Assembly (NCBI RefSeq): GCF_000237325.1
Contig: NC_017542.1
Span: 5,800,547 to 5,864,546 of the forward strand
Source of the DNA: Paenibacillus polymyxa M1
GTDB taxonomy: Bacteria > Bacillota > Bacilli > Paenibacillales > Paenibacillaceae
Length of the DNA: 64,000 nucleotides
Reading direction: 5' to 3'
Numbering within the stretch: the stretch's first letter is position 1; each line of letters starts with the position of its first letter. The position numbers were made by a program, and so were the translations under genes. Below the pieces are notes generated by a model that made no database searches, was not told where the DNA came from, and saw only the letters and a program-made list of their open reading frames with translations. Shown one piece after another: positions 25,154 to 37,466 of this stretch.

Positions 25154-26494
25154 TCATCGCTTTGTCTCTTGGTCTGATTTCGTTGGTGTTGTATTGGATG
25201 CTGTCGTTACAGGAACAGCATGAATCTCTGCCGCAGAACCATCGCTGAACGTAACACGCCACTCAGGGACAAGCTTCAATCCGTCATTGATCAGCTCCGG
25301 CTGATATACAGGAGTCAGATCCCTAATCGACTTGCCATCGCCTACCATTTGCAGTTGCTTCTCCAAGGCTTCGCCACCTGGCAGCAACACCTTTCTCGAG
25401 GATTGCTCCCCGCCCTTGAGATACAGCAACGAACGATCATAGACAGATGCCGTTTCCTGCTGGATTTGCAATGAAATCGTACCAAAGCGGAACGATGGCG
25501 TGTCCAGCACCGGATAAGCACCATAATACTGCTGGAACATCACACTTGTGCGATTTTCATCGCTGCTCCTCAATTTCATCTGATATGAAGCATCCCAACC
25601 GCCATGCTGATTTACAAAATCAACTGCGGCCAATACGTCCCTAATCGGACTGCTTCCATCTGCCCCTGGTGCACTGGGATCGGTATAGCTCATCCAACGT
25701 TGATCCTGCTTGATCTGTAGACTACGCTTGCTATCTGTATAAATTTGGGAACCATCTTTTTCCTGAATATTGCGCGTAATGCCTGGATCGAAAAATAAAT
25801 TTCGCTGCATCTGTTCCGTCGTAAACAACCCGGCATATACCACAGGCTGTACAGTCTCCAGGTTATTCACGGGAATGTAGTACTGATTATTCACCAGCTT
25901 GTACAACGGAGCATTTTTCCCAAAATTCACATGCTGCCGAATGTCTTCTACCGTCATATCGAACTGGTTCGCCTCATACACCACATCGCCTCTGGCACTA
26001 AAAAAAAGCGCGTGCGGCTTGGCATTCTTTTCGTCGATATAGATCCAGATGCGGTTAATCGTCTCTCCCTGAAACACCGAATCCGGCGTCAGACGCATAA
26101 CCCGTTCCAGTAATGAAACCGGAACTCCGCCTGAAAATGATAGTTCGATCCCCTCATTCTCACTGCGGATCCGTGCCCAGTCCGCTGATTGGATACTCCG
26201 ACGTTGGAAATTGTTAAAACTTCGACTTTCCAGCCGTGTATAAATTAAATCGTAAAAAGTAACCCCCGGATAAAAAACGGTATGTTTCTTCTCACCTTGA
26301 TGAATTAGCATCCTATCAGGGAATACAAGATTTTCAATCTTTTTCTCCTGCCCCATGCTTTCGGTTTTGACATAGTTCGTTTCTGAGGTGATTACAGAAT
26401 CACTGCCCGGAAGACGGTAGATCAAAAAATAAGTCTGAACCAGGCTGGAAGCCACCAGCAAAACAAGCGTCCAGGACTTCAAACGTTCCTTCAC
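25154..26494 (-). CDS. yycH: Wal regulatory protein YycH
   Basis: A 446-residue protein with an N-terminal membrane helix (about 8-28) and a large extracytoplasmic domain of the YycH type, slightly variable in length across the family. It works with YycI to control WalK; in Bacillus they restrain it. The start overlaps the walK stop by 4 bp, indicating translational coupling. Confidence 0.93.
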   Translation of the reverse strand: MKERLKSWTLVLLVASSLVQTYFLIYRLPGSDSVITSETNYVKTESMGQEKKIENLVFPDRMLIHQGEKKHTVFYPGVTFYDLIYTRLESRSFNNFQRRSIQSADWARIRSENEGIELSFSGGVPVSLLERVMRLTPDSVFQGETINRIWIYIDEKNAKPHALFFSARGDVVYEANQFDMTVEDIRQHVNFGKNAPLYKLVNNQYYIPVNNLETVQPVVYAGLFTTEQMQRNLFFDPGITRNIQEKDGSQIYTDSKRSLQIKQDQRWMSYTDPSAPGADGSSPIRDVLAAVDFVNQHGGWDASYQMKLRSSDENRTSVMFQQYYGAYPVLDTPSFRFGTISLQIQQETASVYDRSLLYLKGGEQSSRKVLLPGGEALEKQLQMVGDGKSIRDLTPVYQPELINDGLKLVPEWRVTFSDGSAAEIHAVPVTTASNTTPTKSDQETKR

Positions 26495-28320
26495 TGTGCT
26501 TCCCTCCCTTCACCCGACATAGGCAGCGTAAAAGTCGTACAAGTTCCCTGACCATATTCGGACTCTAGGAAAATCTGGCCTCCATGGGCCTTTACAATTT
26601 CCCGGGCAATCGACAGCCCCAGTCCCGTGCCACCCATATTGCGCGATCTCGCCTTGTCCACACGATAAAACCGTTCAAAAATCCGGTCCAGATCTTTTTT
26701 GGGAATACCAATTCCAGTATCCTGCACCGAAATAGCCAGCATGCCCTCATTGTTGCGGCGAGCCTCGATCCGAATACTTCCACCTTCTGGCGTATATTTC
26801 AATGCATTGGACATCAGATTGTCCAGCACCTGATCAATCTGATCGCGGTCGATTACGACCTTGCCAATCCCCTGCTCTACGAACATGCCTGAGCGAATGT
26901 GATTTTCCTTCATCTGAAAAGAAAACCGATCCGCGACCTCGTCCAGCATCTCCATCACATCGGCAGGCTGCATCCGCAAAGGCGCTTCATTGGAATCGAG
27001 CCGCGATAGATGCAGCAAATCTGTAACCAACCGGATCATACGCTCCGTCTCATTGCGTATAACACCCACAAAACGCTCTGCGAGCTGCGGCTCAGCCATC
27101 GCGCCGTCATCCAGCGCTTCAGCGTAGCTGCGGATCGTCGTCAGCGGTGTGCGTAGCTCATGGGATACATTAGCTACGAATTCCCGTCGCGTCGTCTCCA
27201 TTTCCTCCTGCTCTGTCACGTCCTGGAGCACGGCAATCGTACCAGTAATGCCAAATTCCCGCCGATGAATTGGCGTAAAGGTCACACGGATGACGATGGG
27301 TTCATCCTGACCGGCTGGCTCCAGCTGCAAGAGCGTAGAAGCGGACGAGCCGCTATACAGAGCCTCGGTTTCCTCCGGATCGATCCCTAGCAGTACCGCG
27401 ATATGTCTGCCAGTCATTTCATTCTCGTTCACGCCCAGCATGGCACTGGCGCGGCGATTGACCAGAATGACCCGGCCATGATCGTCGGTAGCGACCACAC
27501 CGTCGCTCATATTGGTCAAGATGGAGGAGAGCTTTTCCTTCTCCTCCTCATTCTGCGACAGTGCCTCACGCAGACGTCCTGTCATATAGTTAAAGGCCAC
27601 GCTCAGCCTACCGATTTCATCTTCGCCAAACACCGGCATCTGCTGGTCAAATTTGCCCTCAGCGACCTCTGTTGCATGACGTGTCATCACTTTGATCGGA
27701 TGCGTAATCGTGTGGGCCAATACCACGCCCAGCACAGCCGTTAATGCGAGCGCAATCAGCATACCTGAGAGAAACACATTGTTAATGCGTTTCATCGTAT
27801 CGTACAGCTCAGCCATGGAAGCAGCGATGTACACTGCGCCGACGATTTTGCCTTGGCTGATGACAGGCTTGGCGACGACTTTCTTGCGGACGTTATCCTC
27901 GTCCACCATATATTCCTCGTTATCACGGATTCCTTGAAGTGCGCGGCTAACCACTGTCTGCGTATTTTTACGTCCGACATAGTCAGCGTGGGAGCCTTGA
28001 GAAGTAATCAGTACTTTGCCGCTGGCATCCAGCACCTGAATTTCCGCGCCGCTGAAATCAAACAAGTTATTTACGCGTGCACGCAGACTTTCGACGCTAT
28101 CTTCTTCCATTTTGCCATCACTGCCGCTCAGATCCTGCTCCGCCAGCACGGACAGCATCTCCGCCCGTGCTTGCAAATCCTGCGTAAAATTACTCGTCAA
28201 AGAGTTCTTCATCGAGCTGACAAAATAGACTCCAATCAACTGCATGGCCACCAAAATAAGTAGTACATAGATAATAATCAACTTGGCATGAATGGTGCGA
28301 AAGAAAGACAGCCATCTCAT
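26491..28320 (-). CDS. walK: sensor histidine kinase WalK (YycG)
   Basis: A 609-residue membrane kinase. Helix 1 (13-34), an extracytoplasmic PDC/Cache-like sensor (about 35-180), helix 2 (182-204), HAMP (204-256) and PAS (about 262-370) lead to HisKA with phospho-accepting His387 in [10 protein letters not shown]. The HATPase domain has [25 protein letters not shown] and GGTGLGLSI. It senses wall precursor or lipid II status and phosphorylates WalR; the pair is essential in most low-GC Gram-positives. It overlaps walR by 4 bp. Confidence 0.98.
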   Translation of the reverse strand: MRWLSFFRTIHAKLIIIYVLLILVAMQLIGVYFVSSMKNSLTSNFTQDLQARAEMLSVLAEQDLSGSDGKMEEDSVESLRARVNNLFDFSGAEIQVLDASGKVLITSQGSHADYVGRKNTQTVVSRALQGIRDNEEYMVDEDNVRKKVVAKPVISQGKIVGAVYIAASMAELYDTMKRINNVFLSGMLIALALTAVLGVVLAHTITHPIKVMTRHATEVAEGKFDQQMPVFGEDEIGRLSVAFNYMTGRLREALSQNEEEKEKLSSILTNMSDGVVATDDHGRVILVNRRASAMLGVNENEMTGRHIAVLLGIDPEETEALYSGSSASTLLQLEPAGQDEPIVIRVTFTPIHRREFGITGTIAVLQDVTEQEEMETTRREFVANVSHELRTPLTTIRSYAEALDDGAMAEPQLAERFVGVIRNETERMIRLVTDLLHLSRLDSNEAPLRMQPADVMEMLDEVADRFSFQMKENHIRSGMFVEQGIGKVVIDRDQIDQVLDNLMSNALKYTPEGGSIRIEARRNNEGMLAISVQDTGIGIPKKDLDRIFERFYRVDKARSRNMGGTGLGLSIAREIVKAHGGQIFLESEYGQGTCTTFTLPMSGEGREAQ

Positions 28321-29048
28321 GCCCGCAGGCCACCTTTGCCCCCGCTAACGATATATCCGAGGCCACGGCGTGTCAGGATGGTCTCCGGCTTGCTCGGGTT
28401 TTCCTCAATCTTCTCGCGTAGCCGCCGGATCGTCACGTCTACCGTCCGCACATCCCCGTAGTATTCAAATCCCCATACCGCTTGAAGCAAATGCTCGCGA
28501 GTCATGACCTTGCCTGCATTTTTCGCCATATAATATAGAAGTTCATACTCGCGATGCGTCAGGTCAAGTGGAGTTCCGTTTTTATAGGCTGTATACATAT
28601 CCGCATCAAAAAAGAGATCGCCTACGCGCAGCCCCTGCTTATCCTCCTGTGGGCGGCTTTCCGGCGTGCCCGCCACGCCGCGTTGCTGTCTACGCATCTG
28701 TGCCTTCACCCGTGCCAGCAATTCCCGTGTGCTGAACGGCTTCGTCACATAATCGTCCGCGCCCAGCTCCAGCCCTAGCACTTTGTCGATTTCCCCGTCC
28801 TTGGCAGTCAGCATAATAATTGGCGTCTGAAGCTGATGTCCGCGTACCTCGCGGCATACATCCATACCATCCATGCCCGGCAGCATCAGGTCCAGCAAAA
28901 TCAGGTCTGGCTGTTGCTTAACCGCAATATCCACTGCACTGATTCCATCGAAGGCGCAAATGACCTCGTAGCCCTCTTTTTCCAAATTAAATTTCAAAAT
29001 ATCAGCGATAGGTTGTTCATCATCCACTACTAGAATCGTCCCCTGCAT
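28317..29048 (-). CDS. walR: response regulator WalR (YycF)
   Basis: A 243-residue OmpR-type regulator. The start at ATG 29048 is chosen because GAGGTG lies eight bases upstream; a GTG seven codons earlier overlaps that site. The receiver domain has Asp53 in [13 protein letters not shown] and the conserved Lys in VTKPFS. The winged-helix DNA-binding domain (about 140-235) contains [20 protein letters not shown]. It activates autolysin and wall-turnover genes. First gene of the operon. Confidence 0.98.
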   Translation of the reverse strand: MQGTILVVDDEQPIADILKFNLEKEGYEVICAFDGISAVDIAVKQQPDLILLDLMLPGMDGMDVCREVRGHQLQTPIIMLTAKDGEIDKVLGLELGADDYVTKPFSTRELLARVKAQMRRQQRGVAGTPESRPQEDKQGLRVGDLFFDADMYTAYKNGTPLDLTHREYELLYYMAKNAGKVMTREHLLQAVWGFEYYGDVRTVDVTIRRLREKIEENPSKPETILTRRGLGYIVSGGKGGLRA

Positions 29049-29190
29049 ACAGCGTTCACCTCTTCTCACGGATCATCATCTATCATTAACTTTTCGTTTG
29101 TTAGCGCCCATAAGATGCTTATTCTATTCTATCATACCCGTACGCTATTCCATTACTTTTCCAGACCCTTTTTCTTTACGCAGAAAAAAA

Positions 29191-29230
29191 CCATGCCTGC
29201 ACCTGCTGTTAAGCATGCAGAAAAACATGG
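29191..29230 (-). terminator. terminator of the M23 peptidase gene
   Basis: Nested arms CCATG/CATGG and CTGCA/TGCAG, followed on the minus strand by a seven-T run, between the peptidase stop and walR. Confidence 0.75.
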
Positions 29231-29282
29231 CCTTTCTCCTTGTTCTTCGTCAATCATGTAGCTAACGATATAAGCATCAAAT

Positions 29283-30806
29283 CTATCTTAAATACGTCAT
29301 GGGATTGCGTGCCGTATTATCCTTGCGAATTTCAAAATGAAGATGCGTTCCTGTTGAGCGTCCTGTGCTCCCCATAACTCCGATCGACTCGCCTTGTTGA
29401 ACAACCTGTCCTACATGAACGCCAATGCTGCTCAAATGCCCGTACACCGTCTGATAGCCGTTGCCATGATCGATCATAATAACATTGCCGTATCCATTCT
29501 GCTGACCTGCAAAAGACACCACACCCTCATCAGATGCGTGAATGTCAGGACTGCCGACCAAGTCGACCCCCTCGTGCATACGTCCCCAACGTGCGCCAAA
29601 GCTGCTCGACATCGTAGCACCGGACACTGGCCAAGCGAACTGTCCAGAGCCCTCTCCCATAACCTTCGTTCCTCTAAGAACCACCTCGGTTACAGACGGT
29701 TGCAGTACCTTTTGGCCGAGCCATTCCTCTTGTATAACTTCACCGTTCTCTTTGGTCAAACGATAGTCCATCTCTTTAAGACCTGCTTGTCCCGGTCTAA
29801 CGACTTTCGTAACCCCTGCCTTCAATTCATCGCTCTGGCGAATCTCCACCTCAGGCTCAATAGCAATCTGCTCAACGACCTTTTCTACCGTTCGTACCGT
29901 GACAGGTACCTTTGGAGCCGTGACCTTTAACTCGTCCCCAATTTGCAAATACAACTCACGCAGACCGGGATTGTTCTGCTTAATCTCCCAAGCCGTCGTA
30001 TTGAACTTGGTGGCAATCGACGACAATGAATCGCCTTCCTGCACCGTATAGGTTGTAGGAGCTTCACGCCCTTCGGTCAACACTTTAACCGCTTCTTCCT
30101 CCGTCAGCACCTTGTTGGGATCTGCTTTTACTGGCTCATACGCAATTTTTTCTCGGATACTGGCAGACTCCAGCCATGCCTTAGGCGTTTTAGTGCTTGC
30201 GCTAGCATGACTACTACCCACAGATGTTTTGCGAACCAGCCCCTTGATGCCTGTAGCCGTGCCTTCACCCGCAGGTATGTATTTCTTCTGCACTTTCTTT
30301 AAAACCGCTTGTGCTGTCGCTTTATCCTTTACAATGCCAACCGTCTGTCCGTTGACCTTCACTTCTACTCCTTTGGCATAGGCAGTCAGCATACCATCCA
30401 GCTTCTTCAGTGTGGCTGCGCTGTCGATATCCGCCTTATAAGCCTTTTCCGTGCTCGTCGTTACCGCACTCGTATTGAGCACCATTTCCACGTCAGGATA
30501 TTTGTCTTTATACTGTTTGCTCTTCGTTGTATACAACTGCTTAAGCTGCTGCTCATTCAGGATACCGCCGACCTCAACGCCTTTAACATACACTTTATAA
30601 TAAGGAACCATATTGGCTCCAACATACTGATTGCTAGCAAAAATAAGACCGCCAACAATCACAATGCCGCCTGCCGTCCAACTTAACCATCTTTTCCGTC
30701 CGCTCCACCATGTTGCTATTTTCCCTGCTTTATCAGCAGAATTGCCCTCAACACTTGAATTTCCACTCCTGTGGTCTGGTGATAACTTCCCCTTAGAAAC
30801 CTCCAT
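29283..30806 (-). CDS. membrane-anchored LysM-G5-M23 peptidoglycan endopeptidase
   Basis: A 507-residue protein: basic N-terminus, membrane helix (about 43-61), a helical or beta spacer, LysM (about 252-296, YTVQEGDSLSSIATKFNTTA), G5 domain (about 300-375, EIRQSDELKAG...) and a C-terminal M23 lysostaphin-like domain (about 390-507). The zinc ligands are present: H and D in MHEGVDL and HxH in HLHFEI. It should cut peptide bridges in the wall, and LysM and G5 keep it on peptidoglycan. Being just upstream of walR makes Wal control likely, but no clear WalR box pair was seen. Confidence 0.93.
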   Translation of the reverse strand: MEVSKGKLSPDHRSGNSSVEGNSADKAGKIATWWSGRKRWLSWTAGGIVIVGGLIFASNQYVGANMVPYYKVYVKGVEVGGILNEQQLKQLYTTKSKQYKDKYPDVEMVLNTSAVTTSTEKAYKADIDSAATLKKLDGMLTAYAKGVEVKVNGQTVGIVKDKATAQAVLKKVQKKYIPAGEGTATGIKGLVRKTSVGSSHASASTKTPKAWLESASIREKIAYEPVKADPNKVLTEEEAVKVLTEGREAPTTYTVQEGDSLSSIATKFNTTAWEIKQNNPGLRELYLQIGDELKVTAPKVPVTVRTVEKVVEQIAIEPEVEIRQSDELKAGVTKVVRPGQAGLKEMDYRLTKENGEVIQEEWLGQKVLQPSVTEVVLRGTKVMGEGSGQFAWPVSGATMSSSFGARWGRMHEGVDLVGSPDIHASDEGVVSFAGQQNGYGNVIMIDHGNGYQTVYGHLSSIGVHVGQVVQQGESIGVMGSTGRSTGTHLHFEIRKDNTARNPMTYLR

Positions 30807-31036
30807 GGTTCTCTCCTTTTCAGCATATCCTATCTCTATTAAATGCGTTCATTATTGTTTTTTTACATGATAAAAGTAGCCCTTTTACAAGCTTATCTAT
30901 GATAATAGTCGCTATCTAGCATTGCATAGTTACGTAAAAGGTTTCAAAAATTTAACCTTTTCACAACACAGTTTACTTTAACATAGCTTTTACAAAGAAT
31001 TCAACTACACCCCAATTACTTCCTTGAACGCAAAAA
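30807..31036. other. AT-rich upstream region of the M23 peptidase gene
   Basis: About 230 bases rich in A/T, expected to hold the peptidase promoter. Half-sites resembling TGTAAA occur, but no properly spaced direct repeat for WalR is seen. Confidence 0.5.
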
Positions 31037-31057
31037 AATCCGCGCCTAGCGCGGATT
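31037..31057 (-). terminator. terminator of the 218-residue membrane-protein gene
   Basis: Perfect 9-bp arms AATCCGCGC / GCGCGGATT with loop CTA; seven T follow on the minus strand. Confidence 0.9.
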
Positions 31058-31115
31058 CTACAGTCCTGTTTTGAGCATTAACACTGCCCATACATTCTTG
31101 TGTTTTATTCATGCA

Positions 31116-31772
31116 TTATTTAAGCATACCCATCAGCTTGTTATATTCCTCTTTGGTCAAATACTTCGCAAGCACCTGCTGAATATCTTGCAGCTCCTGC
31201 TCGGTGAGGCCGCCTTCCATCGCGGCTGATATTTTCTGCATCTCCTCCGGCGGTAGTTTACTCATGAGAATCGTAAAAATCTCCTGCTTCTGAGCCGCCG
31301 GTAAATTGTTCTTTTTCTCTGTCAGATGGTCGGGCGTAATGACCAAATCATGACCTTCGATACTCGTTTCGGGAGTAGCTGTACCTTCTGCCTGCTGACG
31401 CGACTCGCTGCCTGATGTTCCCGCCGACGTGGCCCCTTCCTGGGATACCGTTCCATTGGATGAGCCTCCAGCTTCACGTCCGCTTTCCTCTAAGCCCTGT
31501 CCCATGACAGGCAAAGCATTATCAGGCGGTGTTACACCTCCAGAGTCGCTCCCTGTCGTCTTGCTCTTCCCTGTGCCTGTACTTTGGTCAGTACCAGCGC
31601 TGCCTTTTAGCCAACTCCATCCCCATGTCGGCTGGTGATCAAGCTGAATGTTAAACTGCCGCAGCAGTGATTGAACATAGGCATTCACGACCACACCGGT
31701 CACTGCCAGTGTCAGCGCGCTGACCAGCACCACCGTCATTCCTTTTTTAAGCAGCCATCCAAGCCACCTCAT
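31116..31772 (-). CDS. hypothetical membrane-anchored protein
   Basis: A 218-residue protein of unknown function. AAGGAGG lies before the ATG. An N-terminal membrane helix (about 12-32) leads to a low-complexity Ser/Gly/Thr linker (about 55-125) and a compact helical C-terminus (about 150-218) with LPPEEMQKISAAMEGGLTEQ and a second similar helix pair ending LTKEEYNKLMGML. The C-terminus lies outside the cell if the N-terminus is in. It stands between purA and the wal region with its own terminator. Confidence 0.75.
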   Translation of the reverse strand: MRWLGWLLKKGMTVVLVSALTLAVTGVVVNAYVQSLLRQFNIQLDHQPTWGWSWLKGSAGTDQSTGTGKSKTTGSDSGGVTPPDNALPVMGQGLEESGREAGGSSNGTVSQEGATSAGTSGSESRQQAEGTATPETSIEGHDLVITPDHLTEKKNNLPAAQKQEIFTILMSKLPPEEMQKISAAMEGGLTEQELQDIQQVLAKYLTKEEYNKLMGMLK

Positions 31773-32002
31773 ATCCCGTTACCTCCTTATACGCATCTTG
31801 CCATGTGTACATCATGAAGTGCATATAGACCAGTATTGACGAGATATGACGATTTTTAACCCTTGGAATATATAAAAATAGCACAAACACAACTACACAG
31901 AAAAAAGGAGAGAAAGGAATTAACCACCTCTCTCTCCTAATCGTACAGGAATAGCTATATTTTAGAACAGGCATGACGCCTTCATAGAATCCTATAGATG
32001 TC

Positions 32003-33480
<1,478 letters not shown>

Positions 33481-33485
33481 CTATA

Positions 33486-33561
33486 AGTGTACCAGTACCA
33501 TTTTTCAAAGTCAAATAAAAAGCGAACATTATATTACATGAAAATAGTATTGTTCGTAATT
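33486..33561 (-). promoter_or_regulatory. purA promoter with PurR operator (two inverted PurBoxes)
   Basis: Minus-strand promoter TTGACT (33514-33509), 17-bp spacer, TACACT (33491-33486). Just upstream are two PurBox-like elements in inverted orientation. AAAAGCGAACATT is on the plus strand (33518-33530); AATTACGAACAAT is on the minus strand (33561-33549). Each has one mismatch to AWWWCCGAACWWT and they are 18 bp apart. B. subtilis PurR binds such inverted pairs and is released by PRPP, so purA should be repressed when adenine nucleotides are plentiful. Confidence 0.85.
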
Positions 33562-33665
33562 GAGAGTTTCAATCGTTCTATGAAAATATATGAATTCTAT
33601 AAAAAAGACTCTCTCGAAACCGCGATACCCGCGTCGAAAAAGCCTTTTCTAAACATACTAATATA

Positions 33666-35024
33666 TTAACCGGCGAACGCATCCGAATGGGCACGCTCGT
33701 AATTAGCGAATTTATTATAATTTTTAAGAAATACCAACTCTACCGTACCGACCGGGCCGTTACGCTGCTTGGCAATAATAATTTCAATAATATTTTTCTT
33801 TTCTGTTTCCTGATTATAGTAATCATCCCGGTACAGAAACGCAACGATGTCAGCATCCTGCTCGATGGAACCCGATTCCCGCAAGTCACTCATCATGGGC
33901 CGCTTATCTTGACGCTGCTCTACACCCCGACTCAGCTGGGAAAGGGCGATTACAGGCACTTCAAGTTCACGGGCGATTTGTTTCAATGTCCGTGAAATTT
34001 CGGATACCTCCTGCTGCCGGTTCTCGCCCGCTTTGCCGCGTCCGTGAATGAGCTGCAAGTAGTCAATAACGATCATACCCAGTCCCTTTTCCGCCTTGAG
34101 ACGGCGGCATTTGGCGCGGATATCAGCCACAGTGATGCCGGGCGTATCATCGATATAGATTTCCGCCTCTGACAAGGCTGCAATGCCCATCGTCAGCTTT
34201 GCCCAATCGTCATCGCCTTTAAATTCACCTGTCCGCATGACGTTCGCGTCCAAGTTAGCCTCGGCACAGATCATCCGCTGCACGAGCTGAGCCGCCGACA
34301 TTTCCAGACTGAAGATGGCAACCGTCTCTTTTGCCCGTACTGCAACGTTTTGTGCAATATTCAGGGCAAATGCCGTTTTACCTACAGATGGACGAGCAGC
34401 CACAATGATCAAGTCATTGCGCTGGAAACCCGCTGTCATCTTATCCAAATCAACAAAGCCGGACGGAATTCCGGTCGTGTTGCCCTTGTTCTGATGCAGC
34501 AATTCAACGCGGTCAAACACTTCCATCACGACATCGCGGATGGCAATAAAGCCACTGCCTGAGCGCCCGTTGGAGATTTCCATAATCTTGCGCTCGGCAT
34601 CGCTCAGCATACCGGCGACATCCTCGCCACTGCTATAGCCTTCGCTCACAATCTGTGTAGCTGCACGAATCAAGCGACGAAGCATCGCTTTTTCTTCAAT
34701 GATCTGGGCATAGTAATCCACGTTAGCCGCTGTTGGCACCCCGTGAGCCAACTTCGCCAGATAACTGACACCACCGATATCCTCTAGCTGTCCCTTGTCT
34801 TGAATTTTCGAGGTCAGCGTAACCAAGTCAATCGGCTGTCCGGATTCACCCAGCTCAATCATTGCTTCGTAAATCATCTGATGAGCTTTATCGTAAAAGT
34901 CCTCGGTCTGCACCCGCTCCATTGCGGTAATCAGTGCTTCGGACTGAAGCAAAATAGACCCGATAACCGCCTGTTCAGCCTCCAGATTTTGCGGAGGAAT
35001 CCGATCAAAAAATTCGCCGCCCAT
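33666..35024 (-). CDS. dnaB: replicative DNA helicase DnaB (DnaC of B. subtilis)
   Basis: A 452-residue hexameric helicase. The N-terminal helical domain is about 5-105 (PPQNLEAEQAVIGSIL); a linker leads to the RecA-like motor with Walker A ARPSVGKTAFAL (about 208-219), Walker B MIVIDYLQLI, and VIALSQLSRGVEQR. It unwinds DNA at the fork and is loaded at the origin by DnaA and loader proteins. It starts two bases after the rplI stop, so translation is coupled. A weak hairpin with a T-run follows (about 33604-33645). Confidence 0.97.
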   Translation of the reverse strand: MGGEFFDRIPPQNLEAEQAVIGSILLQSEALITAMERVQTEDFYDKAHQMIYEAMIELGESGQPIDLVTLTSKIQDKGQLEDIGGVSYLAKLAHGVPTAANVDYYAQIIEEKAMLRRLIRAATQIVSEGYSSGEDVAGMLSDAERKIMEISNGRSGSGFIAIRDVVMEVFDRVELLHQNKGNTTGIPSGFVDLDKMTAGFQRNDLIIVAARPSVGKTAFALNIAQNVAVRAKETVAIFSLEMSAAQLVQRMICAEANLDANVMRTGEFKGDDDWAKLTMGIAALSEAEIYIDDTPGITVADIRAKCRRLKAEKGLGMIVIDYLQLIHGRGKAGENRQQEVSEISRTLKQIARELEVPVIALSQLSRGVEQRQDKRPMMSDLRESGSIEQDADIVAFLYRDDYYNQETEKKNIIEIIIAKQRNGPVGTVELVFLKNYNKFANYERAHSDAFAG

Positions 35025-35026
35025 AA

Positions 35027-35470
35027 TTATTCTTCAGTCACCTGTACTTTCAGCGTAGCTTTGACCTCAGGATGAAGCTTGACGGTCATTTGAGTCACGC
35101 CCAACGTACGAATCGGTTCTTCCAGCTCGATTTTGCGTTTGTCCAGCTTGATGCCTGTTTTAGCAACAGCCTCTGCGATTTGCTTGCTTGTAATTGCGCC
35201 GAACAGACGTCCACCTTCTCCAGCCTTTGCTTTGAGCTGAATTGTAGTCTCTTCCAGCTTTTTGCCGAGTACTTGTGCCTCTTCCTTTTCCTCTTGCTTG
35301 CGTTTTTCCTCAGCAGCGTTTTGGTTTTCCAGCGTCTTCATATTTCCTTCCGTTGCTGGGCGGGCAATCCCACGTGGCAACAGGAAATTCGCTGCATAAC
35401 CGTCCGACACTTCCTTAATCTGCCCCTTCTTACCTTGGCCCTTCATATCTTTAATGAATATTACTTTCAT
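35027..35470 (-). CDS. rplI: 50S ribosomal protein bL9
   Basis: A 147-residue two-domain ribosomal protein: N-terminal RNA-binding domain ([20 protein letters not shown]...[13 protein letters not shown]) and C-terminal domain joined by a long Lys/Glu-rich helix. It binds 23S rRNA near the L1 stalk base. The start overlaps gdpP by 4 bp; order gdpP-rplI-dnaB is as in B. subtilis. Confidence 0.98.
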   Translation of the reverse strand: MKVIFIKDMKGQGKKGQIKEVSDGYAANFLLPRGIARPATEGNMKTLENQNAAEEKRKQEEKEEAQVLGKKLEETTIQLKAKAGEGGRLFGAITSKQIAEAVAKTGIKLDKRKIELEEPIRTLGVTQMTVKLHPEVKATLKVQVTEE

Positions 35471-37455
35471 TCAAATAACCCCTCTTCCCCATCAATTTCG
35501 GCCAGAACGTCGACCACTCTGCGCTTAGCTTCCTCCAGCGAGCAATCCAGCTGAACCGCTGCGTTTGTCAGATGTCCTCCGCCGCCTAGCCGTTCCATGA
35601 CGACCTGTACGTTCATGCGTCCGAGTGAACGGGCGCTGATCCCCACCAGGCCGTCAGGACGTTCACTGACCACAAAGGAGGCCAGTACATCCGTCATATT
35701 GAGCAATGAATCCGCCACCTGAGCAATCAGGAGCTGCGGTATTTTTTGTCCGGGCTCGGTCACCGCAATTGCGATATGCCCATATATCATTTTAGCATGC
35801 TTAATAATTTCCGCCTTAGCAATATATTCATCCAGGTCCTCTTTTAACATGCGCTGGATCATGACTGTATCTGCTCCACTACGTCTTAAGAAGCCAGCAG
35901 CCTCAAACGTACGTGAGCCTGTATGCAGGGAAAAATGCTTGGTATCCACCGTAATCCCCGCCAGCAGTGATGTTGCCTCCAGCGGTGTCAGCTGGACCTT
36001 CTCATGGATATATTGCAGCAGCTCGGTCACCAGTTCACAGGCCGATGACGCGTATGGCTCCAAATAGATTAGAACAGAATCATTAATAAATTCCTCGCCC
36101 CGACGGTGATGATCCACAACCACCACCCGGCTGGCCGTCTGCACCAGACGAGGCTCAATCGTCATTGAAGCCTTGTGCGTATCCACCACAACCAGCAGGC
36201 TGTGCTCGGTCATCACCTGAAGCGACTGCTCCGGTGTCATGAGCGCTTGCGATAGCTTCTCATCCTTGTTTACCTGCTCCATCATTCGGTCAATAGACGG
36301 ATTGGATTTGTCCAGTACGATATGGGCCTCTACATTGTAAAGTGCCGCGGCCTTCCATACACCGATAGCTGCTCCTATTGCATCCATGTCCGGTATTTTG
36401 TGTCCCATAATCAGCACGCGGTCGCTCTCCTGCATCAGATCACGCAGCGCATGTGCAATGACTCGGGCTCGCACCCTGGTACGCTTCTCGACAGCATTGG
36501 ACTTGCCTCCATAAAAGGACAGACGCTGTCCCGCTTTCACTGCTGCCTGATCCCCCCCGCGTCCAAGCGCCATATCTAGACTGGACTGGGCCAACTCGCC
36601 CAGCTCCTTGATACTCTCTGCGCCGAAAGACAAGCCAATGCTCAATGTCATCGGTACTTTCAAATCCGCCGTCATTTCCCTCACGGTATCCAAAATGACG
36701 AATCGGCTCTGCTCCAGTTCTTGGAGTGCTTTATGATTCAGCATAATCAGATAACGCTCAGATGACAACCGGCGCAAATAAATATTGTACTGATTGGCCC
36801 AAGACGTAATCTCGCTGGAAACCTTCGCAATAAGCGCGGTGCGCTGCTGATCGTCCATTCCCTGAGCAGCCTCGTCCATATTATCAAGCATGACGATACC
36901 AAGCGCCAACCGCTCGTTCTCATACTGCTTGCGCAGTACCGCGAGCTCCGTCACTTCATACAAATATATCAGACGCTCATCAGGCACGATTAGAAACTGA
37001 TAATGACGCTCATCATGCTGTAATTCAACCTTTAGTTCACGAGCAGGTTCTTTCGTTTCTTTTTTAGTGCTTAGAGCATTTGCGAGTTGAGGAAACAAAT
37101 CTTGAAGAGGCTCTCCAATCAATGATTGCTCCTCGAACATCTCACTGGCAAAGCGATTGTGCCATTCTACGGTTCGATTTTCACTGTATAAAATGATACC
37201 GAACGGCAGTGTACTGATCGCTTCTCCCTCCACCCGCTTAATCCGGAAGGAAAGACCACTGATATATTGATTCAGTTCCCGACGAAAATCCAGCTCCGTC
37301 TTCAGCATCAGTCCGCCGAGCAAGAATGATAGCAGCAGTCCTATCACACCCAGTTCCCAGTTGTACATGGAAATACATATGACAAGCACCAGCAGCAGTA
37401 AAAACGCCCAGACCGTCTGATAGCCGTGCCAGCGTTTTTGTAGAAATTTAGGCAT
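35467..37455 (-). CDS. gdpP: cyclic-di-AMP phosphodiesterase GdpP (YybT)
   Basis: A 662-residue membrane enzyme. Two N-terminal helices (about 12-50) precede a PAS-like domain (about 65-150), a degenerate GGDEF (about 175-300) and the DHH-DHHA1 phosphodiesterase (about 340-655). The DHH part shows [19 protein letters not shown] and [13 protein letters not shown]1 has GGGGH. It cuts c-di-AMP to pApA and thereby sets potassium and osmotic balance, wall strength and beta-lactam tolerance. It is followed by rplI with a 4-bp overlap. Confidence 0.97.
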   Translation of the reverse strand: MPKFLQKRWHGYQTVWAFLLLLVLVICISMYNWELGVIGLLLSFLLGGLMLKTELDFRRELNQYISGLSFRIKRVEGEAISTLPFGIILYSENRTVEWHNRFASEMFEEQSLIGEPLQDLFPQLANALSTKKETKEPARELKVELQHDERHYQFLIVPDERLIYLYEVTELAVLRKQYENERLALGIVMLDNMDEAAQGMDDQQRTALIAKVSSEITSWANQYNIYLRRLSSERYLIMLNHKALQELEQSRFVILDTVREMTADLKVPMTLSIGLSFGAESIKELGELAQSSLDMALGRGGDQAAVKAGQRLSFYGGKSNAVEKRTRVRARVIAHALRDLMQESDRVLIMGHKIPDMDAIGAAIGVWKAAALYNVEAHIVLDKSNPSIDRMMEQVNKDEKLSQALMTPEQSLQVMTEHSLLVVVDTHKASMTIEPRLVQTASRVVVVDHHRRGEEFINDSVLIYLEPYASSACELVTELLQYIHEKVQLTPLEATSLLAGITVDTKHFSLHTGSRTFEAAGFLRRSGADTVMIQRMLKEDLDEYIAKAEIIKHAKMIYGHIAIAVTEPGQKIPQLLIAQVADSLLNMTDVLASFVVSERPDGLVGISARSLGRMNVQVVMERLGGGGHLTNAAVQLDCSLEEAKRRVVDVLAEIDGEEGLFE

Positions 37456-37466
37456 GACTGTTCACC

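Noticed and set aside
26597..26610. Near match (13 of 14) to the Noc-binding site ATTTCCCGGGAAAT inside walK
   Set aside because: It encodes the conserved ARE(I) kinase motif, so the match is easily explained by coding; single site without others nearby.
30850..30990. WalR box before the M23 peptidase gene
   Set aside because: Half-sites like TGTAAA occur but no second half at the five-base spacing.
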